Assembly (NCBI RefSeq): GCF_017888565.1
Contig: NZ_JAGHFX010000062.1
Span: 1-49,412 of the forward strand
Direction of reading: 5' to 3'
DNA: 49,412 nt
From: Clostridium sp.
GTDB taxonomy: Bacteria; Bacillota; Clostridia; Clostridiales; Clostridiaceae
Shown: positions 35,650 to 45,623 of the stretch, in pieces
How positions within the stretch are numbered: the first letter of the stretch is position 1
How the letters are laid out: every line of letters begins with the position of its first letter
The notes under the pieces: generated by a model
What the model saw: only the letters and a program-made list of their open reading frames with translations
Told to the model about the DNA's origin: nothing
Database searches by the model: none
Program-made: the position numbers and the translations under genes

Positions 35650-35893
35650 CAAAATACCTCACTTTTTTAATACTGTTATTTAAATATATTTCCTAATAAA
35701 CCTATTTAATGTTATTAAATAGTATTATTTATTTTACCCTATAGCACCAATTTTAACAATGCTCGTTATTTATAATAAGATAATTTGAAAGCATTCTTAT
35801 AAAAAAGTAAGTACATATAATTTTGATTATTTCATTACTTTTATCATATCAACCGTAAAATTATATAATTACTTTAAACTAAAGAAATAAAAA

Positions 35894-35934
35894 ATAGAAA
35901 CTATATTTAAAATAACTTTAAATATAGTTTCTAT
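35894..35934 (-). terminator. Terminator of the HAD-IA gene
   Basis: ATAGAAACTATATTTAAA and its exact complement form an 18-bp stem with a 5-nt loop, followed on the minus strand by TTTTTT. It lies 9 bp past the stop of the gene at 35943. Confidence 0.9.
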
Positions 35935-35942
35935 CTCTTACC

Positions 35943-36545
35943 TTAAATATTTATATTCAAATTCTTCAAATCATTTCTTAGCTTTTTTGGAGTTTCAAAT
36001 AACAAAGTATTAATACTAAGTTTCTCTGCTCCTTCTATGTTTAATTTTGTATCATCAATAAATATAGATTCTTCTGCTTTTAAATTATATCTTTTTAAGA
36101 TTAGCTTATATATTTCTTCTTCTGGCTTAATAAGTTTTTCTTGGTAAGATACTACTCCACCATCAAATAGCTCAAAAAAATTATTTTTCCTTTTCACCTC
36201 TTTAAAAGCTAAATCATGAAAATTAGATAAATAAAATATCTTATAGCTACTATTCTTTAAATCTTTTAGAATTTCTATAGTTTCTTCAATAGGTTTTAAT
36301 ATTTCATACCAATCTTCAAAAACTAATTTAACATCATCTCCGTACTTAGTATTTCTCTCAATTATTTTATTAATTGCTTCATTTTCTGTTATAGTACCTC
36401 TATCTAACATAACCCATTCTTCACTTTGAAAAATTTCTCTATATAAATCCTCTATTTTTTCCTCTGTTATCTTTTCTCTTAAATATTCTTTTGGATTAAA
36501 ACTTAATAATACATTCCCAATATCAAAAATTATATTCTTATACAT
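35943..36545 (-). CDS. HAD-IA family hydrolase (YihX-like)
   Basis: A 200-residue HAD hydrolase with a helical type I cap. Motif I FDIGNVLL is at residues 7-14, which has Asp-x-Gly rather than Asp-x-Asp, so the second Asp that acts as acid/base in phosphatases is missing. YihX-type proteins (glucose-1-phosphatase group) also show DxGNVL, so this is normal for the subgroup. LSNFHD (motif II) and IDDTKLNIEGA (motif IV) follow. GGGGAGAG precedes the ATG. It has terminators on both sides, so it is a single-gene unit. The likely substrate is a sugar phosphate or small phosphorylated metabolite. Confidence 0.85.
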   Translation of the reverse strand: MYKNIIFDIGNVLLSFNPKEYLREKITEEKIEDLYREIFQSEEWVMLDRGTITENEAINKIIERNTKYGDDVKLVFEDWYEILKPIEETIEILKDLKNSSYKIFYLSNFHDLAFKEVKRKNNFFELFDGGVVSYQEKLIKPEEEIYKLILKRYNLKAEESIFIDDTKLNIEGAEKLSINTLLFETPKKLRNDLKNLNINI

Positions 36546-36571
36546 AAACTCTCCCCATTATTTTATAAAAA

Positions 36572-36617
36572 GGAGCTGTCGCACCATTTTAAATTAAATA
36601 GCTTCTGCGACAGCCTC
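36572..36617 (-). terminator. Terminator of the multicopper oxidase gene
   Basis: On the minus strand AGGCTGTCGCA pairs with TGCGACAGCTCCT (9 bp uninterrupted plus flanking pairs), followed by TTTTT. The arms are GC-richer than the surroundings. Confidence 0.75.
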
Positions 36618-36645
36618 TATAATTATCTTAGATACAATTATTATA

Positions 36646-38307
36646 TCATTTTATACAATTACATTCTACAACTTTTAAAGGTCTCATCATTTCATGATCT
36701 TCATGTTCTAAGAAATGACAATGCCATACATAATTACCTGCATAACCTTTGAATTGCATTATAATTCTAGTTACTTTCCCTGCCTCAGAATCTACTGTAT
36801 CTTTGAATCCTCTTTCATAATCATGAGGCTCTTCTTTAGGTCCAGTATAAATTAATTCGCCTGTATTATTATAAGCATCAACATCAAAAGGCCTTCTCCA
36901 AAGAATCTTAAATTGCACTAAATGGATATGAATTGGATGAGGTACAGGCATTGGGTTTATTAAATTCCATATTTCAATACTATCTAGTTCAGGTTTCTCA
37001 GTAACAGGATCACTCCAAGTCATATTATCAATCATAAGCATCGGTCTACCATAACGATCAGTCATAGCTCCAAAGGATACTTTTCTTCTTTTTCTTACTA
37101 AATTTTTATTTAGTGGATGTGCTATTCTAAGAGTACTTGGAACAACACTTGTATCTTCACCTTGTAATGGTTCTACAACATTAAATCTCATAATTATATT
37201 AGTTCCTGATATATCTGCTGCAGCATCATCATTCATTAGAATTATTCTTTCTCCAACATGTTGTGAAAAATCTATTACTATATCAATTCTTTCAGCTGGC
37301 ATTAACTTAAATGATGTTAGGTTAACAGGTTCTTCTAATAATCCCCCATCAGTACCTATTTGAATAAATTCTGCTCCATTAGATAATCTCATAATATATT
37401 CACGTCTATTCGAAGCATTTAATATTCTAAATCTATATTTACGAGGTTCAACATCTAAATAAGGCCATACTTTACCATTAACTACTATTGTATCTCCAAA
37501 GAATCCAGGTACTATTGATGGAGATACACTAACTGGAAATGGTGGATCTACTGGATAAAATAACTCTCCATCCTCTTTAAAGGATTTGTCTTGTACTAAA
37601 AGAGGAACTTCATATTTCCCCTTAGGCAAATTTAATCTTTCTTCTAATAAATCTCTAAGAATATAAAAACCTGCAAGACCTGCATATACATTTAACCTTG
37701 TTTGACCCATTGCATGATCATGATACCATAGTGTAGTCCCTGATTGATAATTTGTATATTTGTAGGTCTTTCTAGTAAACTCAGGTCCTTTAATTTTAAA
37801 TCCATTAGTGAACCAAGCTTCTGGATGTCCATCACTACTACTTTCAACCTTTGCTCCATGCAAATGAACAACAGTTTTACCTTCTGGGTCATCTACTGTT
37901 CCGTGCAATGTTTTATCATAAGGTAAGAAATGCTTATCAGGCAATTCATTATCCCACAACACATTAGTAGCTATATTCTTAAATGCCTCTATAGTTGGAC
38001 CAGGATATAATCCATTATATCCCCATATCTTGGTTGGTGGAAAATATGATGAGAAATAATGTTCTGCTTCTTTCATAGAAATTTTATAATATTTTTCATT
38101 ATCTTCGTATTTAATATCATCTTTTTTTATAGGCTTTGCTATTTCTGGAATTGGTAATTTATCTATGAACTTTGGAATTGTAAAAGGATCAGACGGATTA
38201 ACTATAAAACATATATTATCATTACAACACTTTACTTCTACTTTATCTTCTGAGTTTTTTTCTAGCTCACTTTTCGAAGTTTTTTCATTTGGTTCACTTA
38301 AAACCAT
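36646..38307 (-). CDS. CotA-like multicopper oxidase (laccase)
   Basis: A 553-residue three-domain multicopper oxidase close to spore-coat CotA. All copper sites are visible: HLHGAK near residue 148, WYHDHAMGQTRLN near 198, HPIHIHLVQF near 459, and WHCHFLEHEDHEMM near 530, where Met is the type 1 axial ligand. No signal peptide is present, as expected of CotA, which is made in the mother cell. The start is ATG 38307 with AAGGAG 8 nt upstream. The N-terminal 40 residues include a Cys-Cys pair not seen in Bacillus CotA. These enzymes oxidise phenols or metals with O2, so this is unusual in an anaerobe. Expression late in sporulation is inferred, not seen. Confidence 0.9.
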   Translation of the reverse strand: MVLSEPNEKTSKSELEKNSEDKVEVKCCNDNICFIVNPSDPFTIPKFIDKLPIPEIAKPIKKDDIKYEDNEKYYKISMKEAEHYFSSYFPPTKIWGYNGLYPGPTIEAFKNIATNVLWDNELPDKHFLPYDKTLHGTVDDPEGKTVVHLHGAKVESSSDGHPEAWFTNGFKIKGPEFTRKTYKYTNYQSGTTLWYHDHAMGQTRLNVYAGLAGFYILRDLLEERLNLPKGKYEVPLLVQDKSFKEDGELFYPVDPPFPVSVSPSIVPGFFGDTIVVNGKVWPYLDVEPRKYRFRILNASNRREYIMRLSNGAEFIQIGTDGGLLEEPVNLTSFKLMPAERIDIVIDFSQHVGERIILMNDDAAADISGTNIIMRFNVVEPLQGEDTSVVPSTLRIAHPLNKNLVRKRRKVSFGAMTDRYGRPMLMIDNMTWSDPVTEKPELDSIEIWNLINPMPVPHPIHIHLVQFKILWRRPFDVDAYNNTGELIYTGPKEEPHDYERGFKDTVDSEAGKVTRIIMQFKGYAGNYVWHCHFLEHEDHEMMRPLKVVECNCIK

Positions 38308-38390
38308 ACATATCACTCCTTAAGCTAATTTATAATATAATATATTCACTCTTATGTAAAATGTTCTTTTTATAGTTACTTTATATTTAT

Positions 38391-38891
38391 TTAAATAAAC
38401 CAACTTCCAAAGGCATATCCTGCATATATAAATACTGCGTTCCATATTGCTATACCAATAGTTGAATAAATAGAGAACTTTATTATATTCATTCTAAACA
38501 TTCCAGCAACAAAAGGAATTAAGGTTCTTCCTACTGGAATTAATCTAGTTATTAAAACTCCCTTATCTCCATAATTTTCTATGTAAAGACATACCTTATC
38601 AATAGATTTCCGAGACTTTGGAAATCTATTGTATACCTTAGTTAATATTGGCTTCCCAAACCAATAAGATATGCCAAATAAAACATAACTCGCTAATGCA
38701 CCTGCTAAAACAGATATTGCTAATGCTACAAAAAAGTTAATTCCTGACTTTGCTACAGCTATTCCTATAGCTGGCATTACTATAGCGGCTCCTAATCCCG
38801 GAAAATTTAAGTATTCTAAAAATATAATTATAAATAAAAATATTAAGCCATATCTTGCAAAATACTCTATTATTATTTGAATATTGTCCAT
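38391..38891 (-). CDS. DedA-family membrane protein
   Basis: A 166-residue inner-membrane protein, somewhat shorter than the usual 200. It shows the DedA signature: an early glutamate and FPGLGAAIVMPAIG, a GALASYVLFGISYWFGKP segment, and RLIPVGRTLIPFVAGMFRMNIIKF, where the conserved FxRFxPxxRxxxPxxAG pattern is partly kept. DedA proteins are lipid flippases or proton-linked scramblases; some recycle undecaprenyl phosphate and others influence resistance to cationic peptides. GGAGTG precedes the ATG. It lies 83 bp upstream of the oxidase gene on the same strand with no terminator between, so co-transcription is possible. Confidence 0.85.
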   Translation of the reverse strand: MDNIQIIIEYFARYGLIFLFIIIFLEYLNFPGLGAAIVMPAIGIAVAKSGINFFVALAISVLAGALASYVLFGISYWFGKPILTKVYNRFPKSRKSIDKVCLYIENYGDKGVLITRLIPVGRTLIPFVAGMFRMNIIKFSIYSTIGIAIWNAVFIYAGYAFGSWFI

Positions 38892-39000
38892 TTCATCTAC
38901 ACTCCAAGCTATATATGTTGATGACTTTTATTTTACCCTATCTTTCTTAAAATTAAATATTATTTTCCTTAATTTTTACTTAATTATACTTTTATATTAT

Positions 39001-40041
39001 TTAGTTCATTAGATATGCTATAAGTAACTTTATTGTATTTTCTAATCCTTCATAGTGCGTTCTTTCCATTCCATGTGATGCATGAACCCCTGGTCCTATA
39101 AGTGCTCCCCTTATATCATTTCCACCTCTTAATGCAGCCCCCACATCTGACCCATACATTGGATAAATATCTATAGCATATTTTATATTGTTTGCTTTAG
39201 CTAGCTCTACAAGTGAAGTTACCATATTATAGTCATAAGGTCCACCAGAGTCCTTCGCACAAATTGATACATCATATTCAGTGCAACTTAAATCATCTCC
39301 AATACACCCCATATCTACTGCTATCATTTCAGTTATATCATTTGGAATATATGAAGCTCCGTGGCCAACTTCCTCATATATAGAAATAAATAATTTTGTT
39401 GTGTACTTAGGTGTTATTTTTTCTCTATTAAATACTTCTAATAATCCCATTAATGCAGCTACACTGCCCTTATCATCAATAAATCTTGATTTTATAAATC
39501 CACTCTCAGTTATTGTTGTTTTAGTATCTATAAAAATAAAATCTCCAGGACATATTCCAAGGTCTTCTACATCCTTCCTTGAAAGTACTCTTTCATCAAT
39601 TCTAACTTCCATATTTTCTGGATCACGCTTCTTTTCCTTGCTATCTGGATAAACATGAGCTGCTGGACTTGTACTTAAAAATGTTCCTGTATATATTCTT
39701 CCATCTCTAGTTCTTATCTTACAATATTCACTATCTAAAGTTGGTGGAATTGGACCTCCAAGCAAAGTGAACTTTAGTGTTCCATTATTAGTAATAGATC
39801 TAACCATTGCTCCTAATGTATCTACATGAGCTGCAAGTCCTATAACTTTATCATTACTTTTCCCTGGTATTGTTATTATTCCACATCCCTTGTTTGTTGT
39901 TTCAAGCTTGTATCCAAAACTATTTGAAATTTCCTCAATAACCTTAATAATATCGAAACAAAATCCTGTTGGACTATCAAATTCCAATATCCTTTTAGCA
40001 GTATTTAATACGTATTCTTTATTAATACTATATTGCATCAT
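39001..40041 (-). CDS. M42-family metallopeptidase (glutamyl aminopeptidase/TET type)
   Basis: A 346-residue peptidase of family M42. Two-metal site residues are visible: LAAHVDTLG (His, Asp), FIDDKGSVAAL (bridging Asp), YEEVGHG (catalytic and ligand Glu), AVDMG and GVHASHGMER (last His). A PDZ-like insert lies at about residues 70-160. M42 enzymes form 12-subunit tetrahedra and trim short peptides in the cytosol. GAGGAG lies 5 nt before ATG 40041. The next codon is also ATG. The gene is monocistronic. Confidence 0.9.
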   Translation of the reverse strand: MMQYSINKEYVLNTAKRILEFDSPTGFCFDIIKVIEEISNSFGYKLETTNKGCGIITIPGKSNDKVIGLAAHVDTLGAMVRSITNNGTLKFTLLGGPIPPTLDSEYCKIRTRDGRIYTGTFLSTSPAAHVYPDSKEKKRDPENMEVRIDERVLSRKDVEDLGICPGDFIFIDTKTTITESGFIKSRFIDDKGSVAALMGLLEVFNREKITPKYTTKLFISIYEEVGHGASYIPNDITEMIAVDMGCIGDDLSCTEYDVSICAKDSGGPYDYNMVTSLVELAKANNIKYAIDIYPMYGSDVGAALRGGNDIRGALIGPGVHASHGMERTHYEGLENTIKLLIAYLMN

Positions 40042-40329
40042 TATCACTCCTCATTTCTTTTACCTCACTGAAATCTCGACTTTAGACTTTAGCGATATAA
40101 GTAAAATAAATATTCTTTATCAACTTATTTTACTATATTTTCTTATGGTATTTCCATATTTATATAATATTTATACATGCTTTCTATCTCTGATATTACC
40201 ATAAATTTGTATAATATTATTCTTTAATATATCTATAAAGAATAATTAGTATGCAAAACTATTCTAACAAATCAATTAATAGCTTAACCCTAATTCTCTT
40301 TGTACCATTAATCCTTATGTAATTACAAA
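40042..40329. other. Spacer between M42 and GH1 genes
   Basis: AT-rich intergenic DNA that should carry the M42 promoter. No ORF or RNA recognised. Confidence 0.45.
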
Positions 40330-40353
40330 GGGAATACCTAGACGGTATCCCCC
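40330..40353 (-). terminator. Terminator of the GH1 gene
   Basis: GGATACC and GGTATTCC pair on the minus strand with one bulged base and a 5-nt loop, 8 bp past the stop codon; the following T-run is short. Confidence 0.55.
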
Positions 40354-40360
40354 TTATAAA

Positions 40361-41758
40361 TTAAAAGCCATTATTATCAGATACTTCCTTAATCCATCTT
40401 CCTGACTTCTTTATTGATTTTTTTAATGTCTTTAAGTCTAACGCAATATATCCATATCTATTCTTATATGCATTGCTCCAAGACCAGCAATCTATAGGTG
40501 TCCATGAATGGAATCCAAAACAATTTGCTCCTTCTTCTATTCCTTTATGAAGATATTCTAAATGTTCCTTAAAGAAATCTATTCTATAATCATCTTCAAT
40601 AGTTCCATTTTCATTAATATATATTTCTTCACCTTCAACACCCATACCATTTTCTGATATATACCATGGAATATTGTTATAGTTATCCCTTATGTTTATT
40701 GCTATATCATACATAGCTTTAGGATATATTTCCCATCCTCTATATGGATTCATTCTCTTATTTGGCATATCATAATAATCAAAATATTTATCTGGCATCC
40801 ATCCATTACTTCCATCAAACTTTGATTCTTTTGCCATTACTCTTCTTGGTTGATAGTAATTTACACCTAGAAAATCTATTGTATTTTCCTTTATTATTTC
40901 TAATTCTTCTTCAGTTGAATCCCATAACACATTATCTTTAGTTAATATATCAACTAAAATTTCTGGGAATTCTCCTTTTACAGCCGGATCTAAGAATGAA
41001 TTATTAAACATGCTATCTGCAATTTTAGCAGCTCTTAAATCCTCTTCGCTATTGCTTCTTGGATATGCAGGAGTTAAATTTAATATGATTCCAATTTTTC
41101 CTCCTTCTTTATAACATCCTAGCTCTCTATATTTTTTAATTGCTTTTGCAGAAGCTAAGTTTAGATTATATAAAACTTGCATTGCTTTTTTTCCATCTAC
41201 AATCTTAGGATAATGGAACTGATATAAATATTCCCCTTCAACTACAACTATTGGTTCGTTAAAGGTTGTCCAATGTTTTACTCTATCTGAAAATAAATTA
41301 AATGCTGTTTCTGCAAATTTAACAAATAAATCAACTACATGCTTTGATTCCCAACCACCATATTTATTATATAACTCTACAGGTATATCAAAGTGATGAA
41401 GATTCATTACTGGAATCATTCCATTCTTTATAGTTTCATCTATTACATCATTATAAAATCTTACTGCATCATCATCAGGTTCACCTGTTTCTAAATCCTT
41501 TATAAGCCTAGTCCATTGAATAGATGTTCTAAAACTATTTAAACCTATTTCTTTAAGCATTGCTAAATCTTCTTTATAGCTGTTATAAAAATTTGATGTT
41601 ACTGATGGACCTACTTTATCAAAAAAAGCTTCTGGTTCAACTTCGTACCAGTAATCGAATACACTTTTATGAGGTTTGTTAAAATCTCCTTCAGATTGTG
41701 GTCCTGAAGTTGCAGATCCCCACCAAAAGTTTTTAGGAAAATTATATTTTATTGTCAT
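40361..41758 (-). CDS. GH1 beta-glucosidase, probably 6-phospho-type
   Basis: A 465-residue GH1 barrel enzyme. The acid/base glutamate is in TFNEP near residue 171 and the nucleophile in ISENGMG near 367. In the aglycone/phosphate region the sequence is IDCWSWSNAYKNRYGY. True beta-glucosidases have a sugar-binding Glu there (the NFEW motif); 6-phospho-enzymes have Ser followed by Lys and Tyr. The Ser, Lys and Tyr seen here suggest a phosphorylated substrate, although Lys is one position off the usual spacing. No PTS transporter or BglG regulator is adjacent. AGGAGG precedes the ATG. A large change of use (for example a non-phosphorylated aryl glycoside) cannot be ruled out. Confidence 0.85.
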   Translation of the reverse strand: MTIKYNFPKNFWWGSATSGPQSEGDFNKPHKSVFDYWYEVEPEAFFDKVGPSVTSNFYNSYKEDLAMLKEIGLNSFRTSIQWTRLIKDLETGEPDDDAVRFYNDVIDETIKNGMIPVMNLHHFDIPVELYNKYGGWESKHVVDLFVKFAETAFNLFSDRVKHWTTFNEPIVVVEGEYLYQFHYPKIVDGKKAMQVLYNLNLASAKAIKKYRELGCYKEGGKIGIILNLTPAYPRSNSEEDLRAAKIADSMFNNSFLDPAVKGEFPEILVDILTKDNVLWDSTEEELEIIKENTIDFLGVNYYQPRRVMAKESKFDGSNGWMPDKYFDYYDMPNKRMNPYRGWEIYPKAMYDIAINIRDNYNNIPWYISENGMGVEGEEIYINENGTIEDDYRIDFFKEHLEYLHKGIEEGANCFGFHSWTPIDCWSWSNAYKNRYGYIALDLKTLKKSIKKSGRWIKEVSDNNGF

Positions 41759-41929
41759 GACTATTCCTCCTATAAATATCTTAATTGCCTATATTATTTC
41801 TTCAAATATAAAACATTTCACAACACTATTATATATATTATTAAAATACTTGTCTATACTTTTAATTTAAACATTATATCTTTTGTTAATTATTAATATC
41901 GAACTTTAATATCTTTTATATAATAAATA

Positions 41930-41970
41930 AAAGAACTTCTCTTCAACAATTTAGTTAAGAAAAGTTCTTT
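41930..41970 (-). terminator. Terminator of the arsR-MATE-gshAB operon
   Basis: AAAGAACTT and AAGTTCTTT form the outer stem, with further partial pairing inside, followed by T-rich sequence on the minus strand. It starts 12 bp past the gshAB stop. Confidence 0.75.
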
Positions 41971-41981
41971 TTATTTGCTAT

Positions 41982-44291
41982 CTATTTATTTAATAATTCA
42001 AGAGTATTTAATATTTCTTTTGCAATTTCTCTTTCTTTTCCTTTATAAGGATATGAATGTATATGAATAGCAGGATTGAAATTAAGTTCAATTATTGCAT
42101 AGTTTGTGTCTTCATCATTATAATCTTCTAACATCATATCAACTCCACAAATAGTTGCCCCAACAGCCCTTGAAGATTCTACAGCTATATCTTTAAATTT
42201 TTGTGGTATTAAATCTGTATAATCTATACTATCTCCACCTGTGCTAATATTTGAGTTCTCTCTTAGATATACAATTTCACCTTCATCGGGAATATAATCA
42301 AAGTCTTTACCTTCTTGTTTTAAGAATAACTTAGCATGATCATCTAAATTTATTTTTTCTAATGGAGTTTTATATCCTTTTCCTCTAAGTGAACTTTTAT
42401 TTTTTTCTTCAACAAGTTCTCTAATTGTACTTTTGCCATTTCCAATAACATTTGCTGGTACTCTATGAAGGATTCCATGTACCTTATCTCCTATTACTAA
42501 AAATCTATATTCTTTTCCTTTAATAAATTCTTCAACTAAAACTGTATTGTCATTAGCAAAAGCTATTTCAAAAGCTTCTTTAATATCTTCTTCCTTTGCT
42601 CCATCTTTAAATATTGATATACCAATTCCAAAATTAGTTGATTTCGGTTTTACTACTATAGGTTTAGCAATGAATTTATTAATATTTTCCATAGCATCTT
42701 CTAAAGTAAAGAATTCAAAGCCACTAGGAACTTTTATATTATTTTTATTTAAAATTTCTTTTGTAACAACTTTATTTTCCATCATTAAAACTGCTATATA
42801 GCTATCTTTAGAAGTTTTAGTTGCTTGCTTTACATATTCAATATGATTCCCCTTCTTTAATGAAATAAAGTTTTCACTTCTATCTATTACGTCAACCTTT
42901 ATTCCTCTTTTCATGGCTTCCTTCATTAATATTTGAGTTGAAAGCTCTAAATCTTCAAAACCTTCTAATTTAAATCTATTTTTATAAGCCTCTTCATGAT
43001 ATGCCTTAGCTAATTTTAAATGACTTTCTATAAATCCTTCTTCTTTTACCATTTCAGAAATTCTAGCAGCATAAGTTAATTTAGGATCTAATACTTTTTC
43101 TATCATATTATTTATTATTTCTTCTTTTCCTAAACATAGCTCATTATTCATATCTTTAATTTCATTTAATATTTGCATAGCCCAATCATTTTTTGATATA
43201 GTTTTGCCATCTTTATATAATGTTACATCCATTTGACCATACATAGAAATTATATTTTGATTATTTTGAGCTTCCTCTTGCCAGTTCTTATAATCACTTT
43301 CTTCCTTAATAAGCAAGTATATAGTAAATATATTTATAAAGTTCAAATCATCTAATGATATACCAGCTTTATTAAATGGATTTATATCTATACTTCTTAT
43401 CTCAAGGTAATTTATCCCCTCATCTAACAATGAATCTAAAAATCTAGTGTTATCCATTGCTTTTAATCTTATTTGCGTATATAACTCTTTATGACTATCT
43501 ATAAGTCTATCATCTATAAATCTATATACACTTGAAACGTAATCTTTAACTGAAGTATATTCTGGATATAAATCTATAGGATTCTTGTACCCACATTCAC
43601 TATTTCTATAAGATATAGCTCCATCATTAGTAAAACTATCAGTTGCTATCTTATTTAAATCTACTACACATTTTTCTCCAAATGTCTTATGCATAATAGT
43701 TGTTCCACCTAGAAGGTATATAAGTAACCATCTGTATCTTAAATAATTTCTAACTACCTTTAAATAAATATTATCTCTAAAGTCTCTATACTTTTCTTCC
43801 TTCCCAAGAATTTTATATAAATCTTTTATTAACTCTTCATTAAAAGAAAAATTATAATGTATTCCAGATATTAATTGTTTTTTCCCACCATACTTTTTTA
43901 AAAGTTTCTTTCTATAGTCACTTGCCCCTTTGCCAGTATCGCACTTACCATAATCTGCAACAGGAATTAAATCATCATCTGGAATATCACATGGCATAGA
44001 TTGTGGCCAAAGATATTCATCTTTAAGTTCCAGTGCTGTAATATCATAAAGAGAATTTAAAAAGCTATAAACCTCTTCTAAAGTATTTAAAGTTGGTGTT
44101 ATAAGCTCAATTTGACTTTCTGAAAAATCAGTGGTTATATATGGATGACTTATCTTACATTCAAATACTTCTGGATGCTTAGTTAAAGCTAATTCACCAT
44201 TTTCATTTACTCTCAATGTCTCACGCTCTACTCCAAAATTTCCTCTTAATAATTTATTTCTATATTCAAGTGATTTAATCACATCTAACAT
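41982..44291 (-). CDS. gshAB: Bifunctional glutamate-cysteine ligase/glutathione synthetase (GshAB/GshF)
   Basis: A 769-residue fusion that makes glutathione from glutamate, cysteine and glycine in one protein. Residues 1-about 480 are the GshA-type ligase (GNFGVERETLRV, TDFSESQIELITP). The rest is an ATP-grasp synthetase (VVKPKSTNFGIGI, VEEFIKGKEYRFLVIGDKV, IIELNFNPAIHIHSYPYKGKERE). Length and order match GshF of Firmicutes. GGAAGGAG precedes the ATG. Its first 17 bases overlap the MATE gene, so translation is coupled. It is the last gene of an ArsR-controlled operon, which ties glutathione synthesis to a metal or metalloid signal and to an exporter. Confidence 0.93.
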   Translation of the reverse strand: MLDVIKSLEYRNKLLRGNFGVERETLRVNENGELALTKHPEVFECKISHPYITTDFSESQIELITPTLNTLEEVYSFLNSLYDITALELKDEYLWPQSMPCDIPDDDLIPVADYGKCDTGKGASDYRKKLLKKYGGKKQLISGIHYNFSFNEELIKDLYKILGKEEKYRDFRDNIYLKVVRNYLRYRWLLIYLLGGTTIMHKTFGEKCVVDLNKIATDSFTNDGAISYRNSECGYKNPIDLYPEYTSVKDYVSSVYRFIDDRLIDSHKELYTQIRLKAMDNTRFLDSLLDEGINYLEIRSIDINPFNKAGISLDDLNFINIFTIYLLIKEESDYKNWQEEAQNNQNIISMYGQMDVTLYKDGKTISKNDWAMQILNEIKDMNNELCLGKEEIINNMIEKVLDPKLTYAARISEMVKEEGFIESHLKLAKAYHEEAYKNRFKLEGFEDLELSTQILMKEAMKRGIKVDVIDRSENFISLKKGNHIEYVKQATKTSKDSYIAVLMMENKVVTKEILNKNNIKVPSGFEFFTLEDAMENINKFIAKPIVVKPKSTNFGIGISIFKDGAKEEDIKEAFEIAFANDNTVLVEEFIKGKEYRFLVIGDKVHGILHRVPANVIGNGKSTIRELVEEKNKSSLRGKGYKTPLEKINLDDHAKLFLKQEGKDFDYIPDEGEIVYLRENSNISTGGDSIDYTDLIPQKFKDIAVESSRAVGATICGVDMMLEDYNDEDTNYAIIELNFNPAIHIHSYPYKGKEREIAKEILNTLELLNK

Positions 44292-45603
44292 CTTTATACT
44301 CCTTCCATATCCTAAATTTATAAATCAAATAGGCTGTCGAACCTTTTAAAATACTTGATATCGATATTCCCCACCATATTCCACTTACCCCTATGTATTT
44401 TGTAAGCACTAATGCTAGTGGTATTCTAAGTATAGTAAAAATTATACTTATAAACGCTGGTATTTTAGGCACTCCAAGCCCTGTAAAAACACCGTTAGAT
44501 ATCATTTCTATAGTTGCAAATATTTGTGAAAACCCTATTATTCTTAAATAATCACTTGCAATTACAATAGTATTATTTTCTCTAATAAATATCTTTACTA
44601 ATACTTCTGGGACAAATATAAATGCTATACTTACAAATAGAGCATATATTATACCTATTCCTATTGCTGTATTATAACCTTTGTTTATTCTATCATACCT
44701 CTTAGCTCCATAATTTTGACCGACAAACCCAGAAATAGCTCCATTTAGCCCACCAACAATCATATAAACTATAGATTCTATTTGTAGACCTATTTTTTGA
44801 GCTGCTATTGCATCTGAGCCAAATCCTCCTATTATTCTAGCTAAAATAATATTTACTAAAGTGAATAATACTCTTTGAAAAGACATAGGAAGTCCTAAAA
44901 GAGTTATTTCTTTAATCTTCTTATAATCCAATCCATTTCTAAAATTAATACTAAATAAGTTCCTTGCCTTTATCATAAATAATATAAACATAATTCCATT
45001 TGCTATTAATGTTCCAAGTGCAGCACCTGTAACCCCTAGATCCATAACATATATAAATAGGGGGTCTAGAATCATATTTATGACTACCCCTACTGCACTT
45101 ATATTAAGAGCGCTTTTGTTAACACCAAAACTATTAAAAATTCTGATATATAACGTATTGAAAAAAGAAAAGAAAAGCATTGGTGAACTTATAGCTAAAT
45201 AAACATATGATTGTTTTTCAACTATAGTATTACCTAAATTTAAAAACTGTATAAAGTTCTTTCCAAAAAAGATCAATACTAAACAATATATTAAGCTAAC
45301 AACTCCGTTTAATATTATTCCATTAGATATATACTCTTCTACCGCCTTATTATCTTTTTTCCCTATAGAGTGTGCAACCTTTATTCCTGTCCCTATAACA
45401 ACAAATGCATTAATTGAATATCCAAGTCCAATAAAAAAGCTAGAAGATCCTATACTTGCTACTGCATCACTACCTAGTCCCCCTACCCATAACATATCTA
45501 TTAAGTTATAAGTAAATTGTAATAGGGAACTACCTATTATAGGTATTGCTAAAGTAATTAATACCTTTAACACATTACCTTTAGTTAAATCAACTTTTTT
45601 CAT
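44275..45603 (-). CDS. MATE-family multidrug/metabolite efflux pump
   Basis: A 442-residue protein with about 12 transmembrane helices in two similar halves, as in NorM/DinF-type MATE exporters driven by H+ or Na+. Early residues IPIIGSSLLQFTYNLIDMLWVGGLG and the second-half GLPMSFQRVLFTLVNIILARIIGGFG are the MATE repeats. GGAGAG lies 4 nt before ATG 45603; a more upstream ATG at 45615 has no site. The gene follows arsR by 20 bp and overlaps gshAB. The context suggests export of glutathione or of a thiol adduct of a metalloid or electrophile, but MATE substrates cannot be read from sequence. Confidence 0.9.
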   Translation of the reverse strand: MKKVDLTKGNVLKVLITLAIPIIGSSLLQFTYNLIDMLWVGGLGSDAVASIGSSSFFIGLGYSINAFVVIGTGIKVAHSIGKKDNKAVEEYISNGIILNGVVSLIYCLVLIFFGKNFIQFLNLGNTIVEKQSYVYLAISSPMLFFSFFNTLYIRIFNSFGVNKSALNISAVGVVINMILDPLFIYVMDLGVTGAALGTLIANGIMFILFMIKARNLFSINFRNGLDYKKIKEITLLGLPMSFQRVLFTLVNIILARIIGGFGSDAIAAQKIGLQIESIVYMIVGGLNGAISGFVGQNYGAKRYDRINKGYNTAIGIGIIYALFVSIAFIFVPEVLVKIFIRENNTIVIASDYLRIIGFSQIFATIEMISNGVFTGLGVPKIPAFISIIFTILRIPLALVLTKYIGVSGIWWGISISSILKGSTAYLIYKFRIWKEYKDVRCD

Positions 45604-45623
45604 ATTTCTCTCCATATTAAAAA

